Origin: Ferribacterium limneticum
Lineage (GTDB): Bacteria; Pseudomonadota; Gammaproteobacteria; Burkholderiales; Rhodocyclaceae
DNA length: 64,000 nucleotides
Direction: 5' to 3'
NCBI RefSeq assembly: GCF_020510585.1
Contig: NZ_CP075190.1
Coordinates: 1,424,001 to 1,488,000 of the forward strand
How positions within the stretch are numbered: the first letter of the stretch is position 1; each line of letters begins with the position of its first letter. The position numbers were made by a program, and so were the translations under genes. The notes below the pieces were generated by a model. That model ran no database searches, had not been told where the DNA came from, and saw only the letters and a program-made list of their open reading frames with translations. Shown piece after piece: positions 37,967 to 46,664 of the stretch.

Positions 37967-39631
37967 TCAGACGCTGAACTGCAGCGTTGCCCTGCGCAGG
38001 CCTTCGGCCGACGAGGCTACTTCCTTTGCCGTGGTGGACGATTTGGCGGCGGCACCGGCGCCCTGTTCGATCATTTGGGCGACGCGCTCGGTGTTCCGGG
38101 CGATCTGCTCGGCGGCTTGACGCTGCTCGGCGAGGACATCGACGATGTCGTTGGTGGCGTGCATCGTGCGCTCGCAGTTGTCCTTGATGGTCGATATTGC
38201 AGCGCTGGCATTTGAAGCGAGCTGGGTGCCATGCTCGGCGAGATGGGCTGTCGTGGCGACCGCTTCGGCGGTTTCCCGGGCGGCGCCGTCGAGCAGTTTG
38301 ACCAGATTTTCGATCTTGTGCGTGGTGCTGGCGGTGTGGTTGGCGAGCTTGCGGACTTCGTCGGCGACCACGGCAAAGCCGCGTCCGGCTTCGCCGGCGC
38401 GCGCTGCCTCGATGGCGGCATTGAGCGAGAGCAGGTTGGTCTGTTCCGATATTTCCTTGATTTCCTGGGCGAAACGGGCGATTTCCTGCGTGTGCTGCTT
38501 GAGGTCGCTCATTGTCCGGGTCGACAACTTTGCCTGGACGGCGATATTGCCGATTTCGCTGATTGCTTCAAGAATGATGCTGCCGCTTTCGTCAGCCTTG
38601 TCGCGGGTCAGGCGTCCCGCATCGGCGGCGGCGCCGGCGCTGTCGGCCATGACGGTGATGGCCACGGTCAGTTCCTGGATGGCGGCGGTAATCAGGGCGG
38701 CGGCTTCGCTTTGGGCGCCGGCCGCCTGGGCGACATCGTCGGCCGAGGTGCTCAGGGCCTGCGCGTTGCCCGAGGTCTTTTCCGCGTCCAGCTTGACTTG
38801 CCCGATCAGGCTGCGCAGGCGTTTCTGCATTGCCTCGACGGAGGCGACCAGCGAGTCGGCGGCAGCCTTGCCGGACTGGATGGTGCCGGTCAGGTCGCCT
38901 TCGGCTACCCGACGGGTGGCGGCAACGACCGGTTCGAGATCGCCGCCCAGTCGCGCCAGGATGCGTCCGCCCAGCATCGCGGCGAGCAACAGCGAGGCAG
39001 CCGAACCACCCAGGCCGACGACGAGGACGAGGATCAGGCTGGCCATGAAGCGCCGGTCGGCATGCTGCGAGGCTTCACTGACCAGAACGGTCGTGGCGGT
39101 GCTGATCGCCTGGTAGGCGATGGCCAGTTGTTCAATGAGTTGGTGCTCGGTGCCGCGCAGGGCGGCGTCCACCATGACCGTATATTTGGGCATGCCGGCT
39201 TCGTTCTCGGCGATTACATCGTCGTACAGCTTGTTCAGTTCCAGCGCCTGCTGGCGGATTTCGGGCAGATTCCCGGTTCCCTTGATCGTTCCTGCTGCGT
39301 CGATCTTTTCCAGTTCCTCGATCTGTTGCCAGAATTTGGCGCGCTCAGCGAGAAATTCTTTTTGGGCTTTCTCGAATTCTTCGGGCATGAAATTGCGAAT
39401 GACCATGTCCTTCAGGCCGCGCAACTGGGCTTGAAAGGCGTTCTGGGCGCCGCTGACCAGGGTGAGGGCGTGGGTCGAGCGCTCAACATCATGAGCGACC
39501 AACTGGGTGTCGTTACGAAAGGTGTTGAGCGAATAGAGAGCGGTCGACAGCAAAATCAGGCCAGAAATGGCGCCGATGCCAACCATGACGAGCAGCCGCA
39601 GGCGAATGGAGAGTTTGTCAAACAAGATCAT
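37967..39631 (-). CDS. Methyl-accepting chemotaxis protein
   Basis: 554 residues. Two membrane segments ([18 protein letters not shown] near residue 16, and [20 protein letters not shown] near 208) bracket a four-helix-bundle ligand domain. A HAMP region ([20 protein letters not shown]) and a signalling hairpin with [18 protein letters not shown] follow. The protein reports a periplasmic signal to CheW/CheA. No NWETF-type pentapeptide for CheR binding is present at the end. The ligand is not predictable. Confidence 0.93.
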   Translation of the reverse strand: MILFDKLSIRLRLLVMVGIGAISGLILLSTALYSLNTFRNDTQLVAHDVERSTHALTLVSGAQNAFQAQLRGLKDMVIRNFMPEEFEKAQKEFLAERAKFWQQIEELEKIDAAGTIKGTGNLPEIRQQALELNKLYDDVIAENEAGMPKYTVMVDAALRGTEHQLIEQLAIAYQAISTATTVLVSEASQHADRRFMASLILVLVVGLGGSAASLLLAAMLGGRILARLGGDLEPVVAATRRVAEGDLTGTIQSGKAAADSLVASVEAMQKRLRSLIGQVKLDAEKTSGNAQALSTSADDVAQAAGAQSEAAALITAAIQELTVAITVMADSAGAAADAGRLTRDKADESGSIILEAISEIGNIAVQAKLSTRTMSDLKQHTQEIARFAQEIKEISEQTNLLSLNAAIEAARAGEAGRGFAVVADEVRKLANHTASTTHKIENLVKLLDGAARETAEAVATTAHLAEHGTQLASNASAAISTIKDNCERTMHATNDIVDVLAEQRQAAEQIARNTERVAQMIEQGAGAAAKSSTTAKEVASSAEGLRRATLQFSV

Positions 39632-39755
39632 GGGGAAGTCCCGAGTACCGGATGGACTGCATCGTAACGTTGCAATATTTCATATTGATGTCGATTATTG
39701 GGTCTGTTGGCGCTTGTTATGAATTTGGAATGTGATAATTGGCAAGTTTGTTGAA

Positions 39756-39787
39756 TTTTAATTTTTGCCAAATTTTCCGGTTGACCG
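39756..39787 (-). repeat. Dispersed 32-bp repeat, copy 8
   Basis: Reverse orientation, in the gap between the divergent chemoreceptor and arsR genes. The core CGGTCAACCGGAAAA is intact; the middle reads TTTGGCAAAAATTAAAA. Confidence 0.88.
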
Positions 39788-39850
39788 TGGCACAGGTCTC
39801 GCGCGGCGTCATGGGTGGACTCCGCACCATAATTCGACGATACTCGAACT

Positions 39851-40207
39851 ATGGAAACGTTAAACGCCGCCGAACTCCTTGCCGCCTTGGGTCATGAATC
39901 CCGTCTGGCCATCTTCCGCCTGCTCGTCGAAGCCGGGCCGGCGGGCGTCAACGCCAGCGCCATCGGCGAACAGCTGGGCATGGCGCCGGCCACGCTGTCC
40001 TTCCACTTGGCCCATTTGAGCCGGGTCGGGTTGATTGCCGGCGAACGGGAAAGCCGCTTTATCCACTACTCGGCCAATTTCGCCACGATGGATGAACTGA
40101 TCGCCTTCCTGACCAGCAACTGCTGCCAGGGCGAAGCCTGCCTGCCGAAAACCACGTGCTGCGACACCACCGAAAAGCGTCGCGCCAAAATTCGAAAGAC
40201 CGCCTGA
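39851..40207 (+). CDS. arsR: ArsR-family metalloregulator
   Basis: 118 residues. A winged helix (GMAPATLSFHLAHLSRVGLI as recognition part) is followed by a cysteine-rich tail NCCQGEACLPKTTCC. The classical arsenic site ELCVCDL is absent from the helix, so As(III) or another thiophilic ion is likely bound by the C-terminal cysteines, as in some atypical ArsR proteins. It is expected to repress the operon it heads. Its stop overlaps the arsC start. Confidence 0.9.
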   Translation: METLNAAELLAALGHESRLAIFRLLVEAGPAGVNASAIGEQLGMAPATLSFHLAHLSRVGLIAGERESRFIHYSANFATMDELIAFLTSNCCQGEACLPKTTCCDTTEKRRAKIRKTA

Positions 40208-40620
40208 TGTCGAAACTCAAAACCGTGCTCGTGCTGTGCACCGGCAACTCCTGTCGCTCGCAGATGGGCGAAGCGATCATCAATCACGATCTGGCCGGCC
40301 TGGTGCGCGGCATTTCGGCCGGGACCAAGCCGCAGCCCAAGGTCGCCGACGGCGCCATCGAGGCGCTGAAGCTGGCCGGCCTGCCTACCGAGGGGCTGTA
40401 CGCCAAGGATGTCGAAGCCGTCATGGGCGAGCCGATCGACCTCGTGGTCAGCGTCTGCGACAACGCCAAGGAAACCTGCCCAGTCTTTCCGCGCCCCGTG
40501 CCGCGCATACACCTGCCGTTCCACGACCCGCATGGCGAGCCGCTGGAAAGTTTCATTGCCGTCCGGGACGATATCCGCGCCCGCCTGATCCCCGCCGTGC
40601 GCGCCGCGCTGGGCCTCTAA
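40207..40620 (+). CDS. arsC: Arsenate reductase (low-molecular-weight phosphatase type)
   Basis: 137 residues. VLVLCTGNSCRSQMGEAI is the Cx5R phosphatase loop of the thioredoxin-linked or mycothiol-type arsenate reductases. Two further cysteines in VVSVCDNAKETCPVFP are the shuttle residues of the thioredoxin-coupled class. It reduces arsenate to arsenite for export by the next gene. The start is coupled to arsR (TGATG). Confidence 0.94.
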   Translation: MSKLKTVLVLCTGNSCRSQMGEAIINHDLAGLVRGISAGTKPQPKVADGAIEALKLAGLPTEGLYAKDVEAVMGEPIDLVVSVCDNAKETCPVFPRPVPRIHLPFHDPHGEPLESFIAVRDDIRARLIPAVRAALGL

Positions 40621-40629
40621 GGAGCCGCC

Positions 40630-41697
40630 ATGACCGTCCAATGTGAAATCACCGCCAAGGCTGCCGCTGGCGCGCCGATGAGTTTCTTCGAGCGTTACCT
40701 GACCATCTGGGTCTTCCTCTGCATCGTCACCGGCATCGTTTTCGGCCAGTTCGCGCCGACCCTGTTCCAGGCCATCGGCCGCATGGAGGTGGCCCAGGTC
40801 AACCTGCCGGTCGGGCTGCTCATCTGGGTCATGATCATCCCGATGCTGGTCAAGGTCGATTTCGGCGCCCTGGCCGAAATGAAGCAGCACGTCCGCGGCA
40901 TCGGCGTCACGCTGTTTGTGAACTGGCTGGTCAAGCCGTTCTCGATGGCCTTCCTTGGCTGGCTGTTCATTCGCCAGCTGTTCGCGCCCATGCTGCCGGC
41001 CGATCAGCTCGACAGCTACATCGCCGGACTCATCCTGCTCGCCGCGGCGCCGTGCACGGCCATGGTCTTCGTCTGGAGCCGGCTGACCAACGGCCATCCG
41101 CTGTTCACGCTGTCGCAGGTCGCCCTCAACGACACCATCATGGTCTTCGCCTTCGCGCCGCTCGTCGCCTTCCTGCTCGGCATCTCGGCAATTACGGTGC
41201 CCTGGGACACACTGCTGACCTCGGTCGTGTTGTACATTGTCATACCGGTCGTGATCGCCCAGCTCTGGCGCAAAGCCTTGCTCGCCAAGGGGCAGGGTGC
41301 CTTCGACGCCGCCATGGAGAAAATCGGCCCGTGGTCCATTACCGCCTTGCTCGCCACCTTGGTGCTGCTCTTCGCCTTTCAGGGCGAAGCCATCCTGCGC
41401 CAGCCGTTGATCATCGGCCTGCTTGCCGTGCCCATCCTGATCCAGGTTTTCTTCAATTCGGCGCTGGCCTACTGGCTCAACCGCAAGGTCGGCGAGAAAC
41501 ACAATGTCGCCTGCCCTTCGGCGCTGATCGGCGCCAGCAATTTCTTCGAACTGGCCGTCGCGGCGGCCATCAGCCTGTTCGGCTTCGAATCGGGGGCGGC
41601 GCTGGCCACCGTGGTTGGCGTGCTGATCGAAGTGCCGGCCATGCTGCTGGTCGTCAAGGTCGTCAATTCGACCAAGGGGTGGTACGAGGCAGGCTAA
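40630..41697 (+). CDS. acr3: Arsenite efflux permease, ACR3 family
   Basis: 355 residues, ten membrane segments. The family-typical FLCIVTGIVFGQFAP, PVGLLIWVMIIPMLVKVDF and AAPCTAMVFVWSRLTNG (with the essential cysteine) are clear. It exports arsenite with the proton motive force. It begins 9 bases after arsC. Confidence 0.95.
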   Translation: MTVQCEITAKAAAGAPMSFFERYLTIWVFLCIVTGIVFGQFAPTLFQAIGRMEVAQVNLPVGLLIWVMIIPMLVKVDFGALAEMKQHVRGIGVTLFVNWLVKPFSMAFLGWLFIRQLFAPMLPADQLDSYIAGLILLAAAPCTAMVFVWSRLTNGHPLFTLSQVALNDTIMVFAFAPLVAFLLGISAITVPWDTLLTSVVLYIVIPVVIAQLWRKALLAKGQGAFDAAMEKIGPWSITALLATLVLLFAFQGEAILRQPLIIGLLAVPILIQVFFNSALAYWLNRKVGEKHNVACPSALIGASNFFELAVAAAISLFGFESGAALATVVGVLIEVPAMLLVVKVVNSTKGWYEAG

Positions 41698-41715
41698 GTT
41701 GGGAAGGGGGCTGAA

Positions 41716-43167
41716 ATGGAATGGATGATCACCGCATTACAGGGCGGCCTGGCCAGCCTGGCCTCCTACCTCGCGGCCCACGTGCTGCTCTGCCTGGTGC
41801 CGGCCTTCTTCATCGCCGGCGCGCTGTCCGCACTGGTGCCGCAGCAATCGATTGTGCGCTTCCTCGGGCCGAATACCTCTAAATGGGTGTCCTATCCGGC
41901 GGCGGCCGGGGCCGGCAGCCTGCTCGCCGTCTGCTCGTGCACCATCCAGCCGCTGTTTGCCGGCATCTACAAAAAGGGCGCCGGGCTCGGGCCGGCCATC
42001 ACCTTCCTGTTCTTCGCGCCGGCCGCCAACATCCTGGCCCTGGCCTACACCGGCGTCGCGCTTGGCGCCGACTTTGCCATTGCCCGCATCGTGCTCGCCC
42101 TGTCCTTCGGCATCGGTATCGGGATGATCATGGCGGCGCTGTTCCGTGAAGGCGATGTCGCCCGGCTGGCCGACGTCGAGACTTTCTCGGCTGGCGAAGG
42201 CATCCCGAAACGCACGCTGCTCTTCCTCGGTGTCCTCGTGGCCTTGCTCATTGCCGGCACGCTCAAACTCGATTTCCTGACCACCGGTCTGTTCCGGCTG
42301 GAACTGCCCTGGACCGGCGCCGCTGCAATACAGGCCGGGCTCGACCAGCTGGTGCCGGTCAACGAAGCGGCCGGGGCCGAAGGGCTGAGCCTGCAGGGCC
42401 TGATCCTGATCGGCCTGCTCGGCGCCATCGGTGTCTTTGCCTGGAAAGGGTTGGGCCAGATTGACAACGGTTTCAACCGCCTGACCCCGGTCGCCCTGGC
42501 GCTCACCGCGCTGACCCTGGCCTTCGCCGCGCTCGGCATGCGCGTCAACGAAACCGGTGTGTTGCTCACCGTAACCGGCCGAACGCTCGCCGTGTCCGCC
42601 CTCTGTCTCGCTATCTGGCCTTTGGCCCGGCGCTTCGACGCTTGGGACGTGCAGCAATGGCTGTGGGAAACCTGGCGCTTCGTGAAGCAGATTTTCCCGT
42701 TGCTCGTCGTCGGCGTCTTCCTCGTCGGCATCATCCGGGTCTTCATCCAGCCCGAGTGGATACGCAGCATCGCCGGCGCCAATACCGTTCTCGCCAACAT
42801 GGCGGGCGTCGTCTTCGGCATTTTCATGTATTTCCCGACCCTGGTCGAAGTGCCCATCGCCAAGATGTTCCTGTCGCTCGGCATGCACCCGGGGCCGCTC
42901 ATCGCCTACCTGATGGCGGACCCCGAGTTGTCGCTGCAGAGCATTTTGATTACCACCGCGATCATCGGCAAGCTCAAGGCCTGGACCTACGTTGGCCTGG
43001 TCGCAGTGTTCTCGACGCTGGCCGGCCTGACTTACGGCGCCTGGGTCGATGGCACATCGTTGTTGCTACTGGCGCCGGGTGTGGTCGGCTTCGTCGCGCT
43101 GATCATCACCTCGTTGCACCTGATCGAACGTGGCCGCAAGGCCAAACTGAGGAGTGAATCATGCTGA
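41716..43167 (+). CDS. Permease of the ArsP/DUF318 family
   Basis: 483 residues with about 11 membrane segments. CSCTIQPLFAGIYKKGAGLG and LFFAPAANILALAYTG are the paired motif of the permease family that includes ArsP, an exporter of trivalent organoarsenicals. Whether this copy moves methyl-arsenite, another metalloid or a metal is not known. It lies in the ars operon, 18 bases after acr3, and overlaps the next small thiol-protein gene by 7 bases. Confidence 0.85.
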   Translation: MEWMITALQGGLASLASYLAAHVLLCLVPAFFIAGALSALVPQQSIVRFLGPNTSKWVSYPAAAGAGSLLAVCSCTIQPLFAGIYKKGAGLGPAITFLFFAPAANILALAYTGVALGADFAIARIVLALSFGIGIGMIMAALFREGDVARLADVETFSAGEGIPKRTLLFLGVLVALLIAGTLKLDFLTTGLFRLELPWTGAAAIQAGLDQLVPVNEAAGAEGLSLQGLILIGLLGAIGVFAWKGLGQIDNGFNRLTPVALALTALTLAFAALGMRVNETGVLLTVTGRTLAVSALCLAIWPLARRFDAWDVQQWLWETWRFVKQIFPLLVVGVFLVGIIRVFIQPEWIRSIAGANTVLANMAGVVFGIFMYFPTLVEVPIAKMFLSLGMHPGPLIAYLMADPELSLQSILITTAIIGKLKAWTYVGLVAVFSTLAGLTYGAWVDGTSLLLLAPGVVGFVALIITSLHLIERGRKAKLRSESC

Positions 43168-43397
43168 TCAAGATTCTCGGCAGCGGCTGCGCCAAGTGCA
43201 ACCGCCTCGAACAACTGACCCGCGAAGCGGTGGCCGAACTGGGCGTTGAAGCCACCTTCGAACACGTCAAGGACATGGACAAGATCATGGCCTATCCGAT
43301 CATGACCACCCCGGCCCTCGTTGTCGATGAAACGGTCAAGGTCTCCGGCCGCATGCCGAGCAAGGATGAATTGCTCGGCTGGCTGAAGGCAGGCTAA
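43161..43397 (+). CDS. Small thioredoxin-like (redox-active disulfide) protein
   Basis: 78 residues. MLIKILGSGCAKCNRLEQL has the CxxC of the small thioredoxin-fold proteins often encoded next to DUF318 permeases, and TTPALVVDETVKVSGRMPS is the cis-proline side. It may reduce or carry the thiol-reactive substrate for the permease. It ends the ars operon. Confidence 0.88.
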   Translation: MLIKILGSGCAKCNRLEQLTREAVAELGVEATFEHVKDMDKIMAYPIMTTPALVVDETVKVSGRMPSKDELLGWLKAG

Positions 43398-43844
43398 TCA
43401 GTCGGGAATGTTCGGCTCGACCAGCTTGGCCAGCTGTTCGAGCGATTCCTGCCAGCCGAGGTAGCACATCTCGGTCGGAATGACCGCCGGTATGCCTTCC
43501 TGCACGATGCTCAACTCGGTGCCGCAGGAGACGGCTTTCAGGCTCACCGTCGTCTGCATTTCACCCGGCAGGTTCGGGTCGTCGAATTTGTCCGTGTAGC
43601 GGATCTTCTCGCCGGGCACTAGTTCCAGATATTCGCCGCCAAACGAATGGCCGTGGCCGGTGGAAAAGTTGGTGAACGACATCCTGAAGCCGCCGCCGAC
43701 CTTGGCATCCAGATCATCCACCTTGCACGTAAAACCGTAAGGCGGAAGCCACTTGGCCATGGCATCGGCATCCAGAAAAGCCCGATAAATCCGCTCCGGA
43801 TCTGCCCGCAGTACGCGGTGAAGCTTGACGGTTCCTGTACTCAT
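43398..43844 (-). CDS. AHSA1/SRPBCC family protein
   Basis: 148 residues of the START-like fold (LHRVLRADPERIYRAFLDAD, KWLPPYGFTC, SLKAVSCGTELSIVQEGIP). Such proteins bind small hydrophobic ligands; this one has no fixed role. The ATG at 43844 follows AAGGAG, so I prefer it to an earlier start. It converges on the ars operon with one base between the stops. Confidence 0.83.
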   Translation of the reverse strand: MSTGTVKLHRVLRADPERIYRAFLDADAMAKWLPPYGFTCKVDDLDAKVGGGFRMSFTNFSTGHGHSFGGEYLELVPGEKIRYTDKFDDPNLPGEMQTTVSLKAVSCGTELSIVQEGIPAVIPTEMCYLGWQESLEQLAKLVEPNIPD

Positions 43845-43914
43845 TGTCCCTTCTCCTTTTAATTCATGGTCTGGCATGGACCGCGGTTATGTCAGAAGGT
43901 TGCGGCAAAGCCGA

Positions 43915-43946
43915 TTTCAAAATTGGCCATTTTTTCCGGTTGACCG
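43915..43946 (-). repeat. Dispersed 32-bp repeat, copy 9
   Basis: Reverse orientation, full core CGGTCAACCGG, A6, TGGCC, then AATTTTGAAA. It marks the outer edge of the last integron cassette. Confidence 0.9.
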
Positions 43947-43992
43947 TAGCAATGGGAATCCAGCTGATCCCGCTGGTTACGGCGACCGCACC

Positions 43993-44505
43993 CTAGCCAT
44001 TCGCCCTGAAGGCATCGTGGAAAGAGACCGTACCCTGCGGTGCATCCCCGCTGAAAGGCAAAGCGAAAAAAACCTCCGGCGGCACACCCGCAAGCGCCAG
44101 CCCCGGCGTGTTCTTGAAGCCGAATTTCCGGTAGTAATCGGGATGCCCGACAAGGCAACATCCTTGCCCACCGAGCTTCTTCAGCCGCGTCAGCCCTTCC
44201 TGTATCAGCGCTTTTCCAACCCCCTGCCGCTGGTATTCCGGCAACACCGAAACAGGCCCCAAGCCGTACCAGTTGCGAGTCCCATCCGACATGTCCAGCG
44301 GAGAGAACGCAATATGCCCGATCACCCGGCCATCCAGCTCAGCCACCAGCGATATAGTCAGGGCCCCGGCAGCGCGTAGCGCCGAAATGACGAACTGTTC
44401 CGTGTGGCTACTGATTTCCAGCGTTTTGAATGCGGCCACCGTCACCTCGGTTATTGCGCTCGCATCAGCCCCGGTTTCGTCCCTGATGACCATCTTCAGA
44501 TTCAT
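43993..44505 (-). CDS. GNAT N-acetyltransferase (integron cassette 4)
   Basis: About 170 residues. The acetyl-CoA site is VLPEYQRQGVGKALIQEGL, and ELDGRVIGHIAFSPLDMSD fits the N-terminal beta strands of the YhbS-like group of GNAT enzymes. The start at 44505 follows GGGAAAGC; MVIRDETG four residues later is an alternative. It lies beyond the attC-like site at 44566-44615, with the orientation of a cassette gene. No attC was found at its far end, so it may be the array's last, decayed cassette. The substrate is unknown. Confidence 0.82.
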   Translation of the reverse strand: MNLKMVIRDETGADASAITEVTVAAFKTLEISSHTEQFVISALRAAGALTISLVAELDGRVIGHIAFSPLDMSDGTRNWYGLGPVSVLPEYQRQGVGKALIQEGLTRLKKLGGQGCCLVGHPDYYRKFGFKNTPGLALAGVPPEVFFALPFSGDAPQGTVSFHDAFRANG

Positions 44506-44565
44506 GGATTTTGCTTTCCCGTTTTTGTGAATCGCTGGGGTACTCCCTGCTGCATCATGGAGCCA

Positions 44566-44615
44566 ACCCAACTACGCGGCTTTTTGCTCAGATCGGGGTG
44601 AGCGAAGGGTTCGGC
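44566..44615 (-). repeat. attC-like recombination site 3
   Basis: On the minus strand it runs from GCCGAAC (R'' side) to GTTGGGT (R' side, fitting GTTRRRY). It shares GCAAAAAGCCGCG with attC 1 and has the same 29-base distance from R'' to that loop. The 3' half is shorter than in attC 1, so activity is doubtful. Confidence 0.65.
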
Positions 44616-44633
44616 CGCACTTTGGATTCCGAG

Positions 44634-45149
44634 TTAGTTGAAGCGCTTGGCAAGCCGAGGGTAGAGGCGGTCGAGGTCCTCTTCAGACCATTCATCGCCT
44701 GCCGGGCCATTCGATTGAACGCCGGATGGACGGGACGGAAACGCGGCGTACTTGAGGCCGGTCTTCCGACACCAAGCGTCAATGCCGACAGACTGCCAGC
44801 CTTCGACTTGGCAGTCGTCGTCTTCGTCGCTCTCCTGGACCAGGGACGCAAGTTTGTCAGGAACAGCGTTCGCCGCATTGAAGACCTTCTCTCCGCGAGA
44901 AATGAGCCAGCCCCTGAAATAGTCGAATCCATCGTCGGAGCAGCCCCCTCCGATCACGTAGGCTGCGCCCCACAAGGGCCACGTGTAGGAAGACTGAAAG
45001 TGGGAGTTGAAGATGTTCTGGAACTCGACAATGTCTTCCACGGACAAATCGTCCAGTAGAGCCCCGAGTTCTTCAAGCTGCTGCGCAGGGTCTCCGTCAG
45101 ATGCTTGACGAGATTTGTCGATGAGTTTCCAGAACGAGGTGTTGTCCAT
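44634..45149 (-). CDS. DUF4240 family protein (integron cassette 3)
   Basis: 171 residues. The N-terminal MDNTSFWKLIDKSRQ, FQNIFNSHFQSSYTWPLWGA and GFDYFRGWLISRGEKVF identify DUF4240, a family without known function that is frequent in mobile gene sets. It is acidic at its C-terminal half (QESDEDDDCQVEG). A longer reading frame exists upstream, but AAGGA before the ATG at 45149 and the conserved terminus favour this start. It is one of two genes between attC 2 and attC 3. Confidence 0.8.
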   Translation of the reverse strand: MDNTSFWKLIDKSRQASDGDPAQQLEELGALLDDLSVEDIVEFQNIFNSHFQSSYTWPLWGAAYVIGGGCSDDGFDYFRGWLISRGEKVFNAANAVPDKLASLVQESDEDDDCQVEGWQSVGIDAWCRKTGLKYAAFPSRPSGVQSNGPAGDEWSEEDLDRLYPRLAKRFN

Positions 45150-45259
45150 AGCTTTTCCTTGAGATGGATGATCGGGACAGATGCCTTGCGGCCCAAGCCC
45201 CTTGCCGGTGCGGTCCGCTCGAGTGACGGGGCAGGTGGTGTTGATGTCCATGGCCAATG

Positions 45260-45769
45260 CTACCGAACAGCAGCCAGCTTTCGGGAGGCGGCAGCAAGGA
45301 GAACCCGGGAATACGCTTTGTGAAAGCCAAGCAGTGCTCTGAACTGCCACCCCATGTGAGGAACGCCAGAACCGGCAGAGCGGCTTGGAACCACAGCAGA
45401 ACCAAAGTACAGCCTCGTAGTGGAACTGCCCGACTCAACAGCGGATGCCATTAGCCATGATCGCGTCCGGCCAGCGGCGAGCAGGACTTCATTCGGGCTG
45501 CTTTGCTCGACGGACCAGGCTGAGAACTTGCTCAAACTCCCGGCCGCAAGCTGATGGGCCTCGGCGTCGGTAGACGGGTAAGACATGAACTTGGCGAGCA
45601 GCCAGCGCTCGACTTTGAAAACGGAAGTTGTGTAGAACGCCTCAACGAACTCACTTTGCGTTACTTGTCTATTTAAATCAACAGCATAACAATCCGTGTA
45701 AGCACCGCTCTGAGCGTAGATCCCGAGTTGGGTGCCGGTAGGTAGCGGGCAAGGACGAACGGATGCCAT
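45260..45769 (-). CDS. Conserved hypothetical protein (integron cassette 3)
   Basis: 169 residues. It starts MASVRPCPLPTGTQLG directly after the cassette boundary at 45786. The visible segments FVEAFYTTSVFKVERWLLAK and RTRSWLMASAVESGSSTTRL resemble a family of short hypothetical proteins I recall from Rhodocyclales; no domain function is known. No signal peptide or membrane helix is evident. The gene lies in the same cassette as DUF4240, since no attC is seen between them. Confidence 0.65.
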   Translation of the reverse strand: MASVRPCPLPTGTQLGIYAQSGAYTDCYAVDLNRQVTQSEFVEAFYTTSVFKVERWLLAKFMSYPSTDAEAHQLAAGSLSKFSAWSVEQSSPNEVLLAAGRTRSWLMASAVESGSSTTRLYFGSAVVPSRSAGSGVPHMGWQFRALLGFHKAYSRVLLAAASRKLAAVR

Positions 45770-45941
45770 GGTGTGTTTTTCAGGCGTCTAACGACGCTGT
45801 AGAAAAATAGTATTCATGCCGTCATCGTGCCGTGAACCATATGGAATAACAAGGTTCAAACCTGAAGCCCGGTTCAGGAAAGCGCCATGGCCCGTTACAA
45901 AGCAATCGATACCAGCCCAGCAGTCCGCATCGAGAATGCTA

Positions 45942-45972
45942 CGGTCGACCGGAAAAAAGCCTGAAAACGAAA
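45942..45972 (+). repeat. Dispersed 32-bp repeat, copy 10 (inside the MITE)
   Basis: CGGTCGACCGG (one change), A6, then GCCTGAAAACGAAA. It directly precedes the hairpin 45971-45999. Confidence 0.8.
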
Positions 45973-45999
45973 ATGGCGCAGACCAAACCTGCGCCATTT
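45971..45999. terminator. Hairpin inside the MITE, possible terminator
   Basis: Perfect 11-bp arms AAATGGCGCAG and CTGCGCCATTT around ACCAAAC; only a weak T run follows. Confidence 0.45.
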
Positions 46000-46114
46000 C
46001 GTTGTCGAAAATCGAGCTGGAAAAGGGTTTTTCTACAGCGTCAACGTTCGAGGTAACCGGCGACCGGAGCGCGCAGCTTGCCGGTCGTCCAGTTGACCGA
46101 GGGGGCGGGCGTCA

Positions 46115-46582
46115 CTACTTGGTACACTCCCCACTGGATTTCTTGAGCTCCATGATTACGACGTGCGTGGGTGTTTGACCGATGTTCTCTCCGACGTGGG
46201 TTTGCTCTTCCGACCACATGACGTCTCCCTCTTTGAACTGGCGAGTGAGTACCTTTCCGTCTGGTAGGGTCAGCGTCCGTTTGAATGGAGACAGCGCATA
46301 AAGGACGAACGGTGGATGTTTGTGCTGGTGTGTCTTCTCGCCAGGGAGGTCGTGATAGTCAAGGACTCTGACGCACTCGTTCTCCAGAATGACCTTGTAC
46401 TTGTCACCATCGGTTTGAACAGCGTCCTGTGCGAACGCAGAAGTTGCAAGGAGGGCGGCGGCTGCAAGGGTTGGGGCGCGTAGCATATTGACGTCCTTAT
46501 CTGCCGGGGCGATCACTGGAGCACGAGTGCCAGCCCCGACGAGTGGCAAACGAGCCGGGCATCCGGCTGGGTGCCAACGCAA
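46115..46582 (-). CDS. Exported cupin-like protein (integron cassette 2)
   Basis: Up to 155 residues; the better start is probably the internal ATG in NMLRAPTLAAAALLATSAFA, giving a signal peptide cut before QDAVQ and about 125 residues in all. YKVILENECVRVLDYHDLPG and HQHKHPPFVLYAL form a cupin barrel with histidines able to bind a metal, then DVMWSEEQTHVGENIG. The function is unknown; similar proteins are annotated as cytoplasmic or periplasmic cupins. The gene is framed by attC 1 and attC 2. Confidence 0.72.
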   Translation of the reverse strand: MRWHPAGCPARLPLVGAGTRAPVIAPADKDVNMLRAPTLAAAALLATSAFAQDAVQTDGDKYKVILENECVRVLDYHDLPGEKTHQHKHPPFVLYALSPFKRTLTLPDGKVLTRQFKEGDVMWSEEQTHVGENIGQTPTHVVIMELKKSSGECTK

Positions 46583-46597
46583 TTATGCGCAGGTGAC

Positions 46598-46664
46598 GCC
46601 CAACGTCTGAATTTACCGGCCTGCGCGGCTTTTTGCGCAGGTCCGGTGGAATGATGGGTTAGCC
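46598..46664 (-). repeat. attC recombination site 1
   Basis: 67 bases. On the minus strand: R'' GGCTAAC, stem ACCGG-a-CCTGCGC with one extra-helical A, loop AAAAAGCC, return stem GCGCAGG-CCGGT, and R' GTTGGGC (fits GTTRRRY). Length, fold and orientation (opposite to intI) match integron attC sites. Confidence 0.8.

Larger units (their letters stand above)
45793..46042. mobile_element. MITE-like insertion in attC 2
   Basis: 250 bases bounded by perfect 15-bp terminal inverted repeats GACGCTGTAGAAAAA, flanked by a direct repeat AAC (45790-45792 and 46043-46045). No gene fits inside. It contains repeat copy 10 and an 11-bp hairpin (AAATGGCGCAG/CTGCGCCATTT). The ends resemble insertion-sequence termini, suggesting movement in trans by an IS transposase, but I cannot assign a family. 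Confidence 0.75.
45786..46098 (-). repeat. attC-like recombination site 2, interrupted by a MITE
   Basis: Minus-strand R'' GGTCAAC (46092-46098) and R' GTTAGAC (45786-45792, fits GTTRRRY) with an inner GACCGG/CCGGTC stem between. Removing the 250-base insertion and one AAC gives a continuous site of about 60 bases, the normal attC length. Confidence 0.7.
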
